This document shows, one piece after another, positions 21,501-32,489 of a DNA stretch of 64,000 bases (its first letter is position 1; each line of letters opens with the position of its first letter). Made by a program: the position numbers and the translations under genes. Source of the DNA: Gracilaria domingensis (lineage: Eukaryota; Rhodophyta; Florideophyceae; Gracilariales; Gracilariaceae); assembly GCA_022539475.1 (NCBI GenBank), contig VCMS01000068.1:1-64000 (forward strand), given 5' to 3'. The notes under the pieces were generated by a model that was not told where the DNA came from, did not search any database, and saw only the letters and a list, made by a program, of their open reading frames with translations.

Positions 21501-22945
21501 CAGATGTAAAAAGCCTGACGGGAGCGTTGGAAGACATCCCTACATGGCTGAACTGGCGAGTACTTCGGCGTAGGCTGTGCCGAGGGAGTAGTTGTCCCGG
21601 TAGACGGTAACGAAGGAGCACCTGACGGAGCTGAACCAAAGGAGACGGCGAGAACATTTCCATCGTCCGCGTACAAACCTCAGGCACTGATTTCAGAACT
21701 CTCAACCAGATGGGAATGAGAACTCTTCCTGATAGGAGTTGCTCTTCCTCTGGCGTCATGGTCCGGTACCCGTCGGGAAGTCCTGTAGGCCTTGCCGTAA
21801 CCTTCGGCGTAATTTACCAACTGCCTATAGGAGAGATTCGAATGGTCCATATGGTGGTTGCGAACGTGCGTCCTGATGGCAGGCAGCAATCCGGCGATGA
21901 AATGCTGCTTTAACCTGCTCTCGGAGAACACATTCTCCCACCTATAGGTCTTTTTCCAAAGTTGGTCGGCGTAGTCTTTCTCGGTTACGTTCCAACCTTG
22001 CCTGTAGAATATCACTTCCTGATAGGCGTCCATAATGACGTCATCCGTCGCGTATGTTTCCGAAAGGTAATGCACAACCTCTGGATAGAACCTAAGGAGT
22101 TCGCGGTCGGTTGCATCAACGGGATCCGTAGTTCCAGAGATCTTAGAAACCACATGGTCATGCGCTTGCTCATGGAGGAAAAACTGAAAAAGATACAGAG
22201 CGGCACCCTCATGGACACCGTTCTGATCACAGGCCGTACAGAACAGACTCAGAAACCTAAGGACAGAAATGGGGTCGGATCCCGAAAATTTCTCCGTTAT
22301 GGTTAGCTGCATCCGTTTAGCCCATCTGGCGACCTTTTTGGCCACCGAGCTCGAGAACCGCGCCGACCGATCGGCCAGGCGATACGTGCGGTAATCCAAT
22401 ACCCTCTTGAAGAGTTCATTGGTTGTTACCAACGGCTTGAGGCGTCGAACAGCCGCCTCGTCCGTCTCTGAGCCACTGGAACTCGACGAATCCGAATCGG
22501 ATTCGATAGCGCTGGAGTTCCTACGGCTTTTCATCTGGTTCTTCGACTTCTTTCTTCTTCTACTTCTCTTCTTCATTTGGTCGGAGCTTCTAGCGTCCAC
22601 TAGCGGCTCTTCACCTTCAGCCTCTAAACCAATGGTTGCTCGGGGGTCCTGAGCCCCGGCGCACTTTACGGGTGGTACGACCAATAAGCCTTCTTGCAGA
22701 GGGGCGTCTCTGTTGCCCCCTGGACGTACGTCCGATTGGTCTACCTGTGGTTGAAACCGGCGAGGGGCTGGCAAAGGAGCTGCTCTCGGTGGTTCGGAAC
22801 GGGGTTGCCATACAGATACCAATGGATTACTTTGAATTCCGCCCACGGAGGGCGGTTTCATTGGAGAGCACAACCTCGAGTCACCCTCGTCTAGATGGTG
22901 AGTCACCCCCGTCCAGATGGTGAGCCCCACGGCCTTGAACAACAA
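18550..22945 (-). mobile_element. Ty3/gypsy-type LTR retroelement fossil
   Basis: A broken minus-strand copy of the gypsy family. Parts in order are: a gag-like region with a capsid-type helical domain (about 21,700-22,945), a protease region with a DTGA active-site motif (about 20,880-20,960), a reverse transcriptase with the YLDD signature (about 19,450-19,900), and RNase H (about 18,700-19,100). Only a scrap of the integrase N-terminus remains at the left end. I found no paired long terminal repeats. It carries several breaks. The reverse-transcriptase core is still easily recognised, so the age looks moderate and not ancient. Confidence 0.85.
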
Positions 22946-24400
22946 GAAGATTCCGTGAGTAACTAACGGACGTGTGATTACTTCTTTATAATACTGTCCG
23001 CGTCCATCCCGTGGCGAAAATGGTCAGATGTGCTGCACAAGTTGTGCATTGACATTTGCAATTACAACAATGTCAAGGATACAATGGGCATCTCCCTCCT
23101 CAAAGCTGTACTAGCTTACCCCATGAGCGCTGCTTTTTTACTGGGTCAAAAGATATGCATATAGAACAGGCCAGCCTTTAGAAGTATTTCATGTTGTGGT
23201 ACACGACTAGAATGTTGTTGATTGGCGTCCTTGTCCAGCTGAAGCCCTTTGATGTTATCATCTTCGCGTGGGATAAAAGAGTCACTTCGGTCATTTGCGT
23301 GCATTGAAGACACTTTATCACGTGTGCGTTTTCCAGGTGTTCCGGGAACCATGTAACACGTTTGATACGAAGAGGATGAATGAACAAGTGGTGCACGACT
23401 ATATTGACTTTTTCTGGCACTCTGTATGATATACTTCTCGTACTAAGTTACTGATCATAAGATGGTCGAAGGTTCTTGCATAAGCCGCATTGCAGACGAC
23501 ACTGAGCGGCAAGTGCGAAAGCGAAAACCTCGACGAAACGTCACGGCTCGCGCAGCAACAAAGAACCTAGATGGAAATTGATCTGAGACGTAATCTTTGC
23601 CTCTAGTAGAATGTGTTCCAACCCGTAACAGACTAAATCCGTCGCGCTGTCAACACGCCTACCTTCGCTCCCGTCGTAAATGTAAGAACAAGAACGGCAG
23701 AAGTGCAGACGTTGGTACACGATGATGATTAACGCGGTAAAAGATTCCGGCCTCCGTTGGAAACCCGACCGCAGATCTGTTTTGCTTCCCGAAAGAAGAC
23801 AGACTCATGACGTGAAGGCGGATGGCATGAGTCCCTCGTGAGAGAACGTTTCTTTCCACAGAAACGTGCCATAGCACGCCGGAATTAGGCTGCTACACCC
23901 ATGGAGAGAGAGATGCTACAACTTCTCCTCCAGGGAATCGCCTCTCCATGAACAGCCGCGAGGAATTTTGCTCATCCAATATTTTTTGGTGAGGTTGAGC
24001 TGGTCTCACTCCTTTGGGGACTTCATCCATCGCCCTGGTTTATCATAATTCTGAAGTCAACCGAACGCTGTTTGCAGTCCACATCCGAACTCCTCTCTAC
24101 CAAAGTATCCCTCCTATCTTGGTGCGGAGTACAAGGTAAATTGTACGACTGCAAATGAACACCAGGAAGGTGAACAAGGGCTAGCCTTCCCATCTTCATT
24201 TTGTACATGAAGGCCAATCTCAAGCACCTGGTTATCACGACTTATGATCATCACCTCATATGCAAGAAAACTAAAGCAGATACGTCCGTACCTTGGCACC
24301 GTAACCCGGGATATATTGCCTTCGGTACATTGCCTACGACACTGCCAATCCGTTGCTTGACTCTACCACAGCTTGCTTCGAAACGCAGATAGCATCCAAC
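22946..24400. other. Non-coding stretch, boundary of accessory and gene-bearing DNA
   Basis: No supported gene. It contains a LINE-tail copy at about 23,838-23,925 and otherwise nothing recognisable. The last part should hold the promoter of the aminotransferase-like gene at 24,401. Confidence 0.5.
23838..23925 (+). repeat. LINE 3'-tail copy A with hairpin and GA tract
   Basis: GAGAGAACGTTTCTTTCCAC, then AGAAACGTG, GCCGGAATTAGGCTG and TACACCCATGGAGAGAGAG. The same order occurs at the 3' end of the LINE remnant at 44,160-44,260, so this is an isolated tail of that family. Confidence 0.7.
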
Positions 24401-25612
24401 ATGTCTCTGTCTGGTCGAGGTGAAGCTATCATCCGTGACTATTTGAGTCCTGATGCAAACTATGGGTGGCATTTGAGAAAGGTTAACAAGGAGAGTGAAG
24501 ACTTTCCATTCGTCAAAAATCTTTCTCCCGTAGCTAATCGCGTCTCACTACCGATTGTCCGCGAACGCCTAGCAAGTCTTCCAACTCTGCCATCTGAGGA
24601 ACTCACCTATGACTATATGAACGGGTCTCAACGAACTCGCGAACTGATAGCGCATTTCTTGTCTACCAAGCTTCTTGACTGCTCAGTCTCTCGAGATCAA
24701 GTAGTCGTTTTGGACGGACAAACAAGCGTTCTCAATGCAATTGCTTTTTGTTTATGTGAAGAAGGTGATCGAGTTTTAGTGCTACCCGAACGTATGGATG
24801 AATTGACATTCATACTTGGGTACAGAGCGAAAGTTGAGGCGGTTCCTGTCTCGTACCTCGAGTATTCAAATTCGGCCGATGATGTATTGCAGAGTTTCGA
24901 AGCCAGCTGGCAAAAGTCGGGCGCAGAAGGCTCTAGGATACGATTTGTTTACGTGGCTTCGTCTGATGTGTATGGTGAAGACATTAAGAATGATTCAGAG
25001 CCATTTCTTTTGGACCGTATCGTAACGTGGGCTTCATCCAAAGGGATACACACAGTCGTTGATATCACTAATGCTCTAAATGTCGCTACTGACGATAACA
25101 CCCCCGGGTACTGGAACACAACAGCTCCTCGCGAAGATGTTCATATCATCTGGAATGCCTCACGGTTCTTAAACATACCAGGAGCTTCCCTGTGCGCGTT
25201 GACAACAAGAAACAAAGCAATGCTAAACGTTTTTGGAGTGAAACTAAGTTACTTCGGATCAACTAGCAGGCAGTCTCAATGGATAGTTCAGCACATGCTC
25301 TCCAATGCCGACTTTATTGATAGTTACGTGGAAGAAAACCGGCGAAGAGTAATTGCTGCACATCAGCTTTGCCTCGAAAAGTTGGAAAAGACCGGGATTC
25401 CCTATCGTTTCGCGTCCGCTGGCTGCCCTATCTTGCTTGCTCTCGGTGATTTTGCAAGAGGCAATCTGTGCTTGAAGCGTTTGATATCCAATAATGATAT
25501 CATTGTCTCTAGTCGTTCAGGGCACGTTTTTCTCTACTACGGTGGGGCAACGTCGAACGAACTTGATTCTGTTCTTCAAGACATAAGAGCTTGTATGCTC
25601 CCGTCAGAATGA
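24401..25612 (+). CDS. ACC-synthase-like fold-type I aminotransferase homolog lacking the PLP lysine
   Basis: A 403-residue protein aligned in outline with plant ACC synthases and related class I aminotransferases. Landmarks are YGWHLRKVNKE, TYDYMNGSQRTRELIAHFL, VVVLDGQTSVLNAIAFCL and, late, KLSYFGSTSRQSQW then MLSNADFIDSYVEENRRR. The segment that should carry the PLP Schiff-base lysine (SLSKDLGxPGFRVG) reads NASRFLNIPGASLC: Arg255 replaces the lysine, and the phosphate-binding Arg is Ser. The NPxNP loop is SSDVYGED, and the strand with the PLP-contacting Asp is rewritten (VVDITNAL). The frame is intact and full length, so I read it as a pseudoenzyme with a non-catalytic role, or a gene freshly freed from selection. 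The start is the ATG at 24,401; the longer frame has only a TTG. Confidence 0.75.
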   Translation: MSLSGRGEAIIRDYLSPDANYGWHLRKVNKESEDFPFVKNLSPVANRVSLPIVRERLASLPTLPSEELTYDYMNGSQRTRELIAHFLSTKLLDCSVSRDQVVVLDGQTSVLNAIAFCLCEEGDRVLVLPERMDELTFILGYRAKVEAVPVSYLEYSNSADDVLQSFEASWQKSGAEGSRIRFVYVASSDVYGEDIKNDSEPFLLDRIVTWASSKGIHTVVDITNALNVATDDNTPGYWNTTAPREDVHIIWNASRFLNIPGASLCALTTRNKAMLNVFGVKLSYFGSTSRQSQWIVQHMLSNADFIDSYVEENRRRVIAAHQLCLEKLEKTGIPYRFASAGCPILLALGDFARGNLCLKRLISNNDIIVSSRSGHVFLYYGGATSNELDSVLQDIRACMLPSE

Positions 25613-25738
25613 AGGAAAGAAGAAAAGTTATGATGGCCACATGATGCAAAGAAGAAGTATTGGGGAGAACCTTTCAATGTGAATGATAGTTAGCGTCTGC
25701 CGGTCTTCTATTGGTACTCTGTACACGCAAATTATGCG

Positions 25739-28700
25739 CTACTCATCGCCCACTTCGTCTTCTTCGTCTGACAAAGAAACCTTTCTTCGTTTTCCTGCCC
25801 TTGCCTTTTCTCCAGTTTCTTCCTTATCATCATTTTCCTTATCACTTTCGATTTCTCGACCAGCGTCCGCGTTTTCTGCATCAACGTCCGAGTACTCACT
25901 GCTCGAATCAGTGCCTCCACTGACCTTTGAGATCGTCCTACCTTTCTTTGAGGACCCTTTCCGCTTCCCTTCGTCTCCATTCTCACTTTCTCTTCGTCTC
26001 CGTTTCCTCTTCGTCTTACGTTTCGATTCTCCGTTCTCTTCCCCGCTTAACGGCTCTTCTTCATCGTCTTCCTTCTCTCTTCTACGACGCTCTTCTTCTT
26101 CTTGCATGAACCTTCGTTGTTTCTCTAATGACTCATTAAACGCTTTGACAAGCTCTTCTTCTTTCTTGCGCTTTAGGTCTTCCTCAGCTCGTTTCCTTTC
26201 TTCCTCTTTGCGCTTCATGTCTTCGACAAGAGCAGCCTTCGCCTGGAATTCACGTTCCCTGTCCTCAGCACGAATCCTAGCATTTCGCACGTTCACGTCG
26301 TGCTTTTTAGCCTGTTGGCGCACATACCTTTCCAGGTTTTGGGTGTTTGATCTAGACACTCGAGTTTGAGATAACTGCTCGCGATGCGGAGTCGCGTATC
26401 TCATGGCATTCTGCAAAGCGCTTCTACTCTCCTCAAATTCTGTTTTAGCGAGCTCGAGTTCTCCGAGTCTGCTCGCTGAGATCGTTGCTCGTTCTGTCGC
26501 AGCCTCCAAAAGGGCAAAGCCAAGGTTGAACCATGCCGCAGCGCTTGAAGGTCGTAGTTTAACTAATTTCTGCAACTTCTCGGCACTTGCTCGGAATTGT
26601 CGTGCTTCAAACAATGCCCAGGCCGAATACAAGAGAAGCTCACTGTGGCTTTGAAGTGCTTCTGGAGATTCGGATTTGCTTGTACTTTCAAGCGCATCAG
26701 AGTAGAGTTTGTTTGCCTGTTCATATAGCGATCTAGCGTTTGTCAGGGCACGAGCACTTGGCCTTCCATTTTGGCGGATAGACTCTCGGATTTCACGATT
26801 TCCAAGCATCACATGAGTGTGGGCAAGATTAACTCGTGCCATTTTCTCTGGGTTAGGTCCAGACACCGCCGCTTGAAAAGCGTCACGAGCATCGCCCAGA
26901 GTATTGCTCTCAGCAAAATACACTCCGGCGCCATTCGCTGCGGAAGCGTTACGAGGATTGCGCTTCAGCAAGGTTATCAGTGGGCCACCAATATGGTTTA
27001 TCAAGAAGCGAATTCTTCTCTCTGGAAGCAGGTCATTCAGAAAACGATGCATAAATCCAGCGAACGCCAACGCGAGATAATCACAATCGTGTCGATGTTT
27101 CTCCAGCAAGTCTTGAGCCTTCTTGTACATTCCGTGGTCTTTCTCACCTTGTTTGAGATACAAGGCACTCAGGTATGCCACGGCAATAGGCCTAGTGTAT
27201 CGATCGTTCATTGCTTCTAAAAAGTTAGCTTCTGCCTTTTCATAACCTTCAGGCTTGGACATTGATATCACTCCAAGACGAATTATAACCTCGTTATAAT
27301 GTGCATCATCTTTTCTAAACTTCTTGTAAATCTCTTCCGCGGCGTCATAATTCCGAGCTATCTCCTGAAGCCGGCCTTGATTGTACGCAATCGCATGGTT
27401 TTCCGTACGAATCGTACTGTCGATATTCTTCGCAACTTCTATCGCTTCGTCGACATGACCCAGACGAGCTAGTAGGGACGAAAGGTTGTTCCAAATTTCA
27501 GGATCGACGTTTTGCTGTTCTTGAGAATCGATGGCCTTCCGATATAAATCAACAGCTTCTTGAGGATGATACTCCTCTACTAATCCAGCGAGAACAAGCA
27601 ACGCCGGAACATCCTTGTCACCATTGTCCGCGGCTATACCCTTGCGAAGAAGGTTAACTGCTCTCTCGTATATTTCGCCTCCACGAGCCTTCCCTCTCTG
27701 CAGTCTGATCAATATTCTTCTTCCTAGCATAACTCCAAGCGCCCGCTTCGCAATAGGACATCTTTCATCAATCAATAGGACACGCTCCAGACAGTCTTGA
27801 GCTATCGGTTCATCCTCTTTCGATTCTGAAGCAAGTTTTAGCATACCAAGTCGCAATAGCACCCCAGGATTAACTCGGCCTTCAAGCTTCCTAGCCTTTT
27901 CAAAAGTATACATTGCTTCTGCAGCACGGCGCAAGTGATGCAATGCTCGACCATGTTGGAAAAGAGCCTCAGCCTTGATGGCTACCTTGAATCCACCGAA
28001 CAAGTGTCCCACGCTGTGACCAGGCAAACTGTCGCTAAGCTGCACGGCTCTCCTCGCGCAAAGTTCAGCGTTATCAAAATGACCACCGGAGAAGTAGAAC
28101 TGGGACGCAATGCACAAAAAGCGGGGGTCGCGGTTGCCGCCAATTTCGAATGCTTCTGAAAGAGTATACCCGATGACATCCGGCGAGGATGGCGTTCGAT
28201 CCGCCATCTCAACAAGAGCGAGAACATACAGCGCTTCGAGACGTTCTTCCTCGGAGCTGTCACGTACAGCAGAAATAGCCCTCTTGGCTACTGCTCGGGC
28301 ATTAACCAAGGCATTTTCGCGATAAAGGGCGTACGCAAGACCCGTCCAGACGCCAGGCGGACAAATATTGCTTCGCAACGCAGAAGTTAGTAGAGCTACT
28401 GGGTCTTTGTCCTTTGACGGCTTGTTGAGTACCAGCGCAGCGAGACCAATAGCACCGAGTACCAGCCCGTTCGCCATGGCATGATCAAACCAAGTTGTGG
28501 TACCGACTTTTCCGCCGTGTAGTTCGGCCCATCCTCTAGCAGTCCAAACTGCAGGATAGTCCATGTCAAAATTCTCCGCACGAGCAAACACATCTCCAGC
28601 ACTTCTGAGGTCTTCTCGACGTTTCTCGGGAGAGAAGCTCTTTTCCGCTTGCATGACATATGCGCCACCAAGTGCAGCGAGTATATCCAGTCTAGTGATG

Positions 28701-29002
28701 GCGTCATCGCCGGTAAGCATGTTGTCAACGTCATCGGTGGCTGCTTGCTCCAGAACAGTGATACCAGAACTCCAATCACAGGAATGGAAGTAGGCTGAAG
28801 CGACAGCATGCCAAGCAGATCGAGACGCTGTTTCAACTTTTAGCAGTTGGATTACATCATATGGGTTGCTCGGCAGAGAATCTGGGGTTATAGAGACATA
28901 TTCATCCGCACCGCGGCATCGAACGTATATTGGCGCAGAGTTGCTTGAATTCTTACGACTTTGAGAAGGCCTAACAGATGGCTCACTTTTGATGTCCGTC
29001 AT
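25739..29002 (-). CDS. CTR9: Paf1 complex subunit Ctr9 (TPR protein)
   Basis: A 1,087-residue protein from the ATG at 29,002. It is built almost wholly of tetratricopeptide repeats (for example AWHAVASAYFHSCDW, AVDLYRKAI, EIWNNLSSLLARLGHVDEAIEVAKN, YNEVIIRLGVISMSKPEGYEKAEANFLEAM). A highly charged Glu/Lys/Arg C-terminal tail of about 220 residues follows (MKRKEEERKRAEEDLKRKKE onward). This layout, the length and the N-terminal IPLRCRGADEYVSI-type opening (YVRCRGADEYVSITPDSL) are typical of Ctr9. Ctr9 scaffolds the Paf1 complex on elongating RNA polymerase II and supports H2B ubiquitylation and H3K4/K36 methylation. No intron interrupts the whole gene. Its 3' end faces the 3' end of the aminotransferase-like gene 126 bp away. 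Confidence 0.9.
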   Translation of the reverse strand: MTDIKSEPSVRPSQSRKNSSNSAPIYVRCRGADEYVSITPDSLPSNPYDVIQLLKVETASRSAWHAVASAYFHSCDWSSGITVLEQAATDDVDNMLTGDDAITRLDILAALGGAYVMQAEKSFSPEKRREDLRSAGDVFARAENFDMDYPAVWTARGWAELHGGKVGTTTWFDHAMANGLVLGAIGLAALVLNKPSKDKDPVALLTSALRSNICPPGVWTGLAYALYRENALVNARAVAKRAISAVRDSSEEERLEALYVLALVEMADRTPSSPDVIGYTLSEAFEIGGNRDPRFLCIASQFYFSGGHFDNAELCARRAVQLSDSLPGHSVGHLFGGFKVAIKAEALFQHGRALHHLRRAAEAMYTFEKARKLEGRVNPGVLLRLGMLKLASESKEDEPIAQDCLERVLLIDERCPIAKRALGVMLGRRILIRLQRGKARGGEIYERAVNLLRKGIAADNGDKDVPALLVLAGLVEEYHPQEAVDLYRKAIDSQEQQNVDPEIWNNLSSLLARLGHVDEAIEVAKNIDSTIRTENHAIAYNQGRLQEIARNYDAAEEIYKKFRKDDAHYNEVIIRLGVISMSKPEGYEKAEANFLEAMNDRYTRPIAVAYLSALYLKQGEKDHGMYKKAQDLLEKHRHDCDYLALAFAGFMHRFLNDLLPERRIRFLINHIGGPLITLLKRNPRNASAANGAGVYFAESNTLGDARDAFQAAVSGPNPEKMARVNLAHTHVMLGNREIRESIRQNGRPSARALTNARSLYEQANKLYSDALESTSKSESPEALQSHSELLLYSAWALFEARQFRASAEKLQKLVKLRPSSAAAWFNLGFALLEAATERATISASRLGELELAKTEFEESRSALQNAMRYATPHREQLSQTRVSRSNTQNLERYVRQQAKKHDVNVRNARIRAEDREREFQAKAALVEDMKRKEEERKRAEEDLKRKKEEELVKAFNESLEKQRRFMQEEEERRRREKEDDEEEPLSGEENGESKRKTKRKRRRRESENGDEGKRKGSSKKGRTISKVSGGTDSSSEYSDVDAENADAGREIESDKENDDKEETGEKARAGKRRKVSLSDEEDEVGDE

Positions 29003-29269
29003 GACTGCCAAAGCTTGTTCTCGCTCAGTCGCAATGAGTGAACGCCATACGATTCGACTCGAAAGCAAGACGCAAACGAAGCTCCAAACCCTAACTCTCC
29101 TAATGCTTTGAACAGTGGACTTGGTGGTGCTGGGCCAGTCTTCCGTCGGGAAAGATACGCACGGAACCTTGGTGACGATAGATAAGATGAGTGCTCGGAT
29201 GTGGTTCGGATTTGATCATGCGCATGAATCACTTGTGAAAACATTTTCAACATATTTAATTCTTAGTCA

Positions 29270-29430
29270 CATTAAGTGAAACCTGTACCCACCTTATAAC
29301 CCTAATATGAAACAAAATCCCTACCCCTGCAAAAGCCCCTAAAATCAGGGTTCTTTTTCAAATCTGTACCCACCCAAAACCCCCTAAAATCGCACCCCGC
29401 TAAAAAAACCTCTAAAATCTGGGTACCTTG
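29270..29430. repeat. Short degenerate tandem repeat
   Basis: Between the Ctr9 start and the RF3 stop, phrases of the type CTGTACCCACC, AAAACCCCCTAAAATC and CCCCTAAAATCAGGGTT recur three times with about 40-50-bp spacing. The remaining sequence between 29,003 and 29,549 shows nothing else and should include the Ctr9 promoter. Confidence 0.5.
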
Positions 29431-29549
29431 ATGCCTTCCAGAGGCAACATTTGCTGACACGTGTATTTGGATTTTTAGGCAAAAATCTATGCGAAGGGTA
29501 CAGATCACCGATTAATATACCATTGTTACAAACTTTGTTCAACAAATAT

Positions 29550-31244
29550 TCACTCCTCAGGTGCAAACGCCCAAGGCTTGAGCTCCACCTCATGATCAGC
29601 AACGAAGTTGTTCAATCCCCATTCATTCTTGAACAGAAGCACAGGCCGCCCCCATCGATCCTTCGCACAAAACACCCCAAAAAGTCTTCCACACTGTTCA
29701 ACAGCTTCCCAAGGCTCCCCGGGACCCACAACCCATCGAGCTACCACGTAAGGCATGGGTTCTAGACGGCTCTCGACATTGTATTCGTCTTTAAGTCGCC
29801 GCTGTACTACCTCAAACTGCAGCTGCCCCACAGCTGCCAGTATGGGATCTTCATTCCCCTCGTCCTCTCCGGCGCGCAGCAGCTGTACCGCCCCCTCTTC
29901 CAACAACTGATTCAGCCCTTTGCGGAAGTTCTTGTACGCCGACGGATTCGGGTTTTGCAAATATGCAAAGAGCTCGGGGCTAAAGCTTGGAATGCCCGGA
30001 AAGCTCAACTTGCCGCCCGTGTAAACCGTATCGCCGATCGCAAAAACGCCAGGATTGTTGAGCCCAATCACATCACCAGCAAACGCTGTGTCAACAGTGT
30101 ATCGCTCTGCCGCGAACAAACCCTGTGGCCTGGTAAGCGCAACCGTTTTGCTATGTCGCGCGTTGTTCACCTTCATTCCTTTCTCAAACTTGCCGCTGAA
30201 AATGCGTATGAACGCAAGCCGATCACGATGTCTAGCATCCATGTTGGCTTGCAGTTTGAACACCTGCCCGGTAAAGCGCTCCCCATCCGGTTCGACCAAC
30301 CCTGCCGAGCTTTCCTTGGAAGGCGGACAGCGTCCCAGGTCTAAGAACGACCGAAGAAACAACTCCACACCAAAATTAGACATGGCGGAACCGAAAAACA
30401 TGGGCGTAAGATCGCCGCTCAGCACGGCTTCGTAGTCCCACTCGTTCCCCATTTCGTCGAGAATCTCAGTGTCTTCCAAGAGCTGGTCGTACAATTGGTC
30501 ACCAATCAGTGATCGGAGCGACGGGTCGTCCAGAGCGATTGTGCTTGAAAGCGACTTCTTTCCCCGCCTGGCGCGCTCGTACAGATGTACCAGACGCGTG
30601 GAACGCTCAAATACTCCATGAAATTGGTCTCCATCGCCAATTGGCCACACCACCGGATATGTAGGCAAGTTGAACTCGCGCTCGATCTGGTCGGCTATTT
30701 CAAAAGGGCTCATGGCTGGACGGTCCATCTTGTTGACGAAGGTAAAAGTAGGCAAGGTACGCATGCGACAAATCTCAAACAATTTGCGCGTTTGAGGTTC
30801 AAGGCCCTTGGCGCCATCGATGAGCATGATAGCATTGTCCACCGCAGCCAGCGTTCTGTACGTATCCTCGGAGAAGTCAGCGTGACCAGGACAGTCGGTA
30901 ATGTTGATGCGCTTACCCTGGAATTCGAACGTCATGACGGCAGAGGTGATGGAGATGCCGCGCTCTTGCTCCATGGCCATGCTGTCGGACACGACGCCTC
31001 TCTGCGCGCGGCGACTGCGGACGGCGCCGGCCTGCTGAATGGCGCCGCCGTAGAGCAGCAGCTTCTCGGTGAGGGTGGACTTGCCGGCATCCGGGTGGGA
31101 GATTATGGCGAGATTTCGGCGCCGCGCGACCTCACTGGCGATTTCCGCGGCGACGGGGGCGGCGGTGGCGCAGACGAGCGCTGCGGGGCGCCTCCGGCGC
31201 CGATGGCCGCGCAGGGGCGTCGCGCTGAGGAACAGAAGCGCCAT
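29550..31244 (-). CDS. prfC: Peptide chain release factor 3, probably plastid-targeted
   Basis: A translational GTPase of the bacterial RF3 type. G1 is [14 protein letters not shown]2 region GISITSAV, G3 DCPGHADF, G4 NKMD, and the G5 region is GSAMSNFG. An EF-Tu-like beta-barrel ([20 protein letters not shown]) and a family-specific C-terminal domain ([15 protein letters not shown]) follow. RF3 ejects RF1/RF2 from the ribosome after termination and belongs to bacteria and bacterial-type organelles. The first 45 residues ([20 protein letters not shown] and an Ala-rich run) look like a chloroplast transit peptide; mitochondrial targeting cannot be excluded. I chose the ATG at 31,244. An in-frame ATG at 31,280 is possible, and longer extensions look spurious. 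It is divergent from RPL10A. Confidence 0.88.
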   Translation of the reverse strand: MALLFLSATPLRGHRRRRRPAALVCATAAPVAAEIASEVARRRNLAIISHPDAGKSTLTEKLLLYGGAIQQAGAVRSRRAQRGVVSDSMAMEQERGISITSAVMTFEFQGKRINITDCPGHADFSEDTYRTLAAVDNAIMLIDGAKGLEPQTRKLFEICRMRTLPTFTFVNKMDRPAMSPFEIADQIEREFNLPTYPVVWPIGDGDQFHGVFERSTRLVHLYERARRGKKSLSSTIALDDPSLRSLIGDQLYDQLLEDTEILDEMGNEWDYEAVLSGDLTPMFFGSAMSNFGVELFLRSFLDLGRCPPSKESSAGLVEPDGERFTGQVFKLQANMDARHRDRLAFIRIFSGKFEKGMKVNNARHSKTVALTRPQGLFAAERYTVDTAFAGDVIGLNNPGVFAIGDTVYTGGKLSFPGIPSFSPELFAYLQNPNPSAYKNFRKGLNQLLEEGAVQLLRAGEDEGNEDPILAAVGQLQFEVVQRRLKDEYNVESRLEPMPYVVARWVVGPGEPWEAVEQCGRLFGVFCAKDRWGRPVLLFKNEWGLNNFVADHEVELKPWAFAPEE

Positions 31245-31835
31245 GCGGACGTGCGAGGGGGAGCGGCGCACCGCCGGCATCGCCGGCACCGCCGGCACCG
31301 CCTCATGTGACGAGCTCAGCCGCAGGCGGAAAGCGGCGCACGCGCGCGACGCTGCATTCCGAGCCCGGTGGCCACGTGGCGCGCGCCCAGTGGCCAACCT
31401 GGCTCGCTCTTCGGTGCTGCTTGTGCCGCGCGTGGAAGTGCTGCGGCCGCAGTGCGGCGAGGACGAAATAGAGCCGTGACTAAACAGCAAATCCGGATCA
31501 TTCAACGCGCCGAAACTGCGCAGATGCGCGCTTTCGGCCCCTCCGCGCGGCCTTGATCCGGAGCGCGGGCCAAACTGCAGCACGCACAACGACTGATCCA
31601 ATTGAGCCGGCCGTCGTCCAGCGCGCCCGCAATCGTCGCCGCCGCTGCACAGAGTTCACCCTTCCAGGGCCCGTCGCATCCCCCGCTGTACATTGCCCGA
31701 TCCGTCGTTCTCCGCGCTCCCGTCGTCGTTCGTCCTTCCGCCTTCTCCGTCCCGCGACCAGGCTTGCTTGTCAGCCGTCTTCGGTGCTGCTACGCCTCTA
31801 ATCCAAGTCGCGATTCTCCCCTAACTTGGCTAACA
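31245..31835. promoter_or_regulatory. Shared divergent promoter region of RF3 and RPL10A
   Basis: About 590 bp separate the two divergent start codons. It is very GC-rich on the RF3 side and pyrimidine-rich on the + strand before the RPL10A ATG (CTTCC/CGTCC runs at about 31,710-31,830), as often seen at ribosomal-protein gene starts. The regulatory role is inferred from position only. Confidence 0.45.
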
Positions 31836-32489
31836 ATGAGCTCCAAATTGCCTGCTGCCACCGTGCGCGATGCCGTCACAGAGATCCTCGCCGAGGCGCA
31901 GGAGAAGAAGCGAAACTTTCAGGAGACCATCGAGCTGCAAATTGGTCTCAAGAACTATGACACCAAGAAGGATAAGCGTTTCGCCGGTAGCATCAAGCTA
32001 CCGAACGTGCCGCGTCCCAACATGAAGGTCGCCATCTTGGGAAATGCTGTGCATGTGTCCGAGGCCGAGAAGATCGGCATTCCCGCCTACTCTACCGACG
32101 ATCTTAAGAAATTTAACAAGCAAAAGAAGCCCATCAAGAAGTTTGCGAAGAAGTACGACGCCTTTCTCGCCAGCGATTCCATCATCAAGACCATCCCAAG
32201 GATACTGGGTCCCGGTCTCAACAAGGCCGGCAAGTTCCCTAGTTTGCTGTCGGCAAACGATTCCATGGAAGAGAAGGTGTCGGAGATCCGGTCTACGATC
32301 AAGTTCCAACTGAAGAAGGTGCTATGTATGGCTGCCGCCGTGGGGCATGTAAACATGCCTGAAGATGAAGTAACGGCCAACATCATCCTGGCCGTCAACT
32401 TCCTGGTATCGCTTCTCAAGAAGAACTGGCAGAACGTGAAGAGTTTGCACATAAAAAGTACTATGGGCAAGCCGAAGCGCATCTTCTAG
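31836..32489 (+). CDS. RPL10A: Cytosolic 60S ribosomal protein L10a (uL1)
   Basis: A 217-residue protein, the normal length for eukaryotic uL1. Diagnostic stretches are [43 protein letters not shown] and [11 protein letters not shown] at the C-terminus. uL1 forms the L1 stalk that moves deacylated tRNA from the ribosomal E site. No intron is present. The ATG at 31,836 gives the conserved N-terminus (MSSKL), so the upstream in-frame extension is not used. It shares an upstream region with the RF3 gene. Confidence 0.97.
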   Translation: MSSKLPAATVRDAVTEILAEAQEKKRNFQETIELQIGLKNYDTKKDKRFAGSIKLPNVPRPNMKVAILGNAVHVSEAEKIGIPAYSTDDLKKFNKQKKPIKKFAKKYDAFLASDSIIKTIPRILGPGLNKAGKFPSLLSANDSMEEKVSEIRSTIKFQLKKVLCMAAAVGHVNMPEDEVTANIILAVNFLVSLLKKNWQNVKSLHIKSTMGKPKRIF

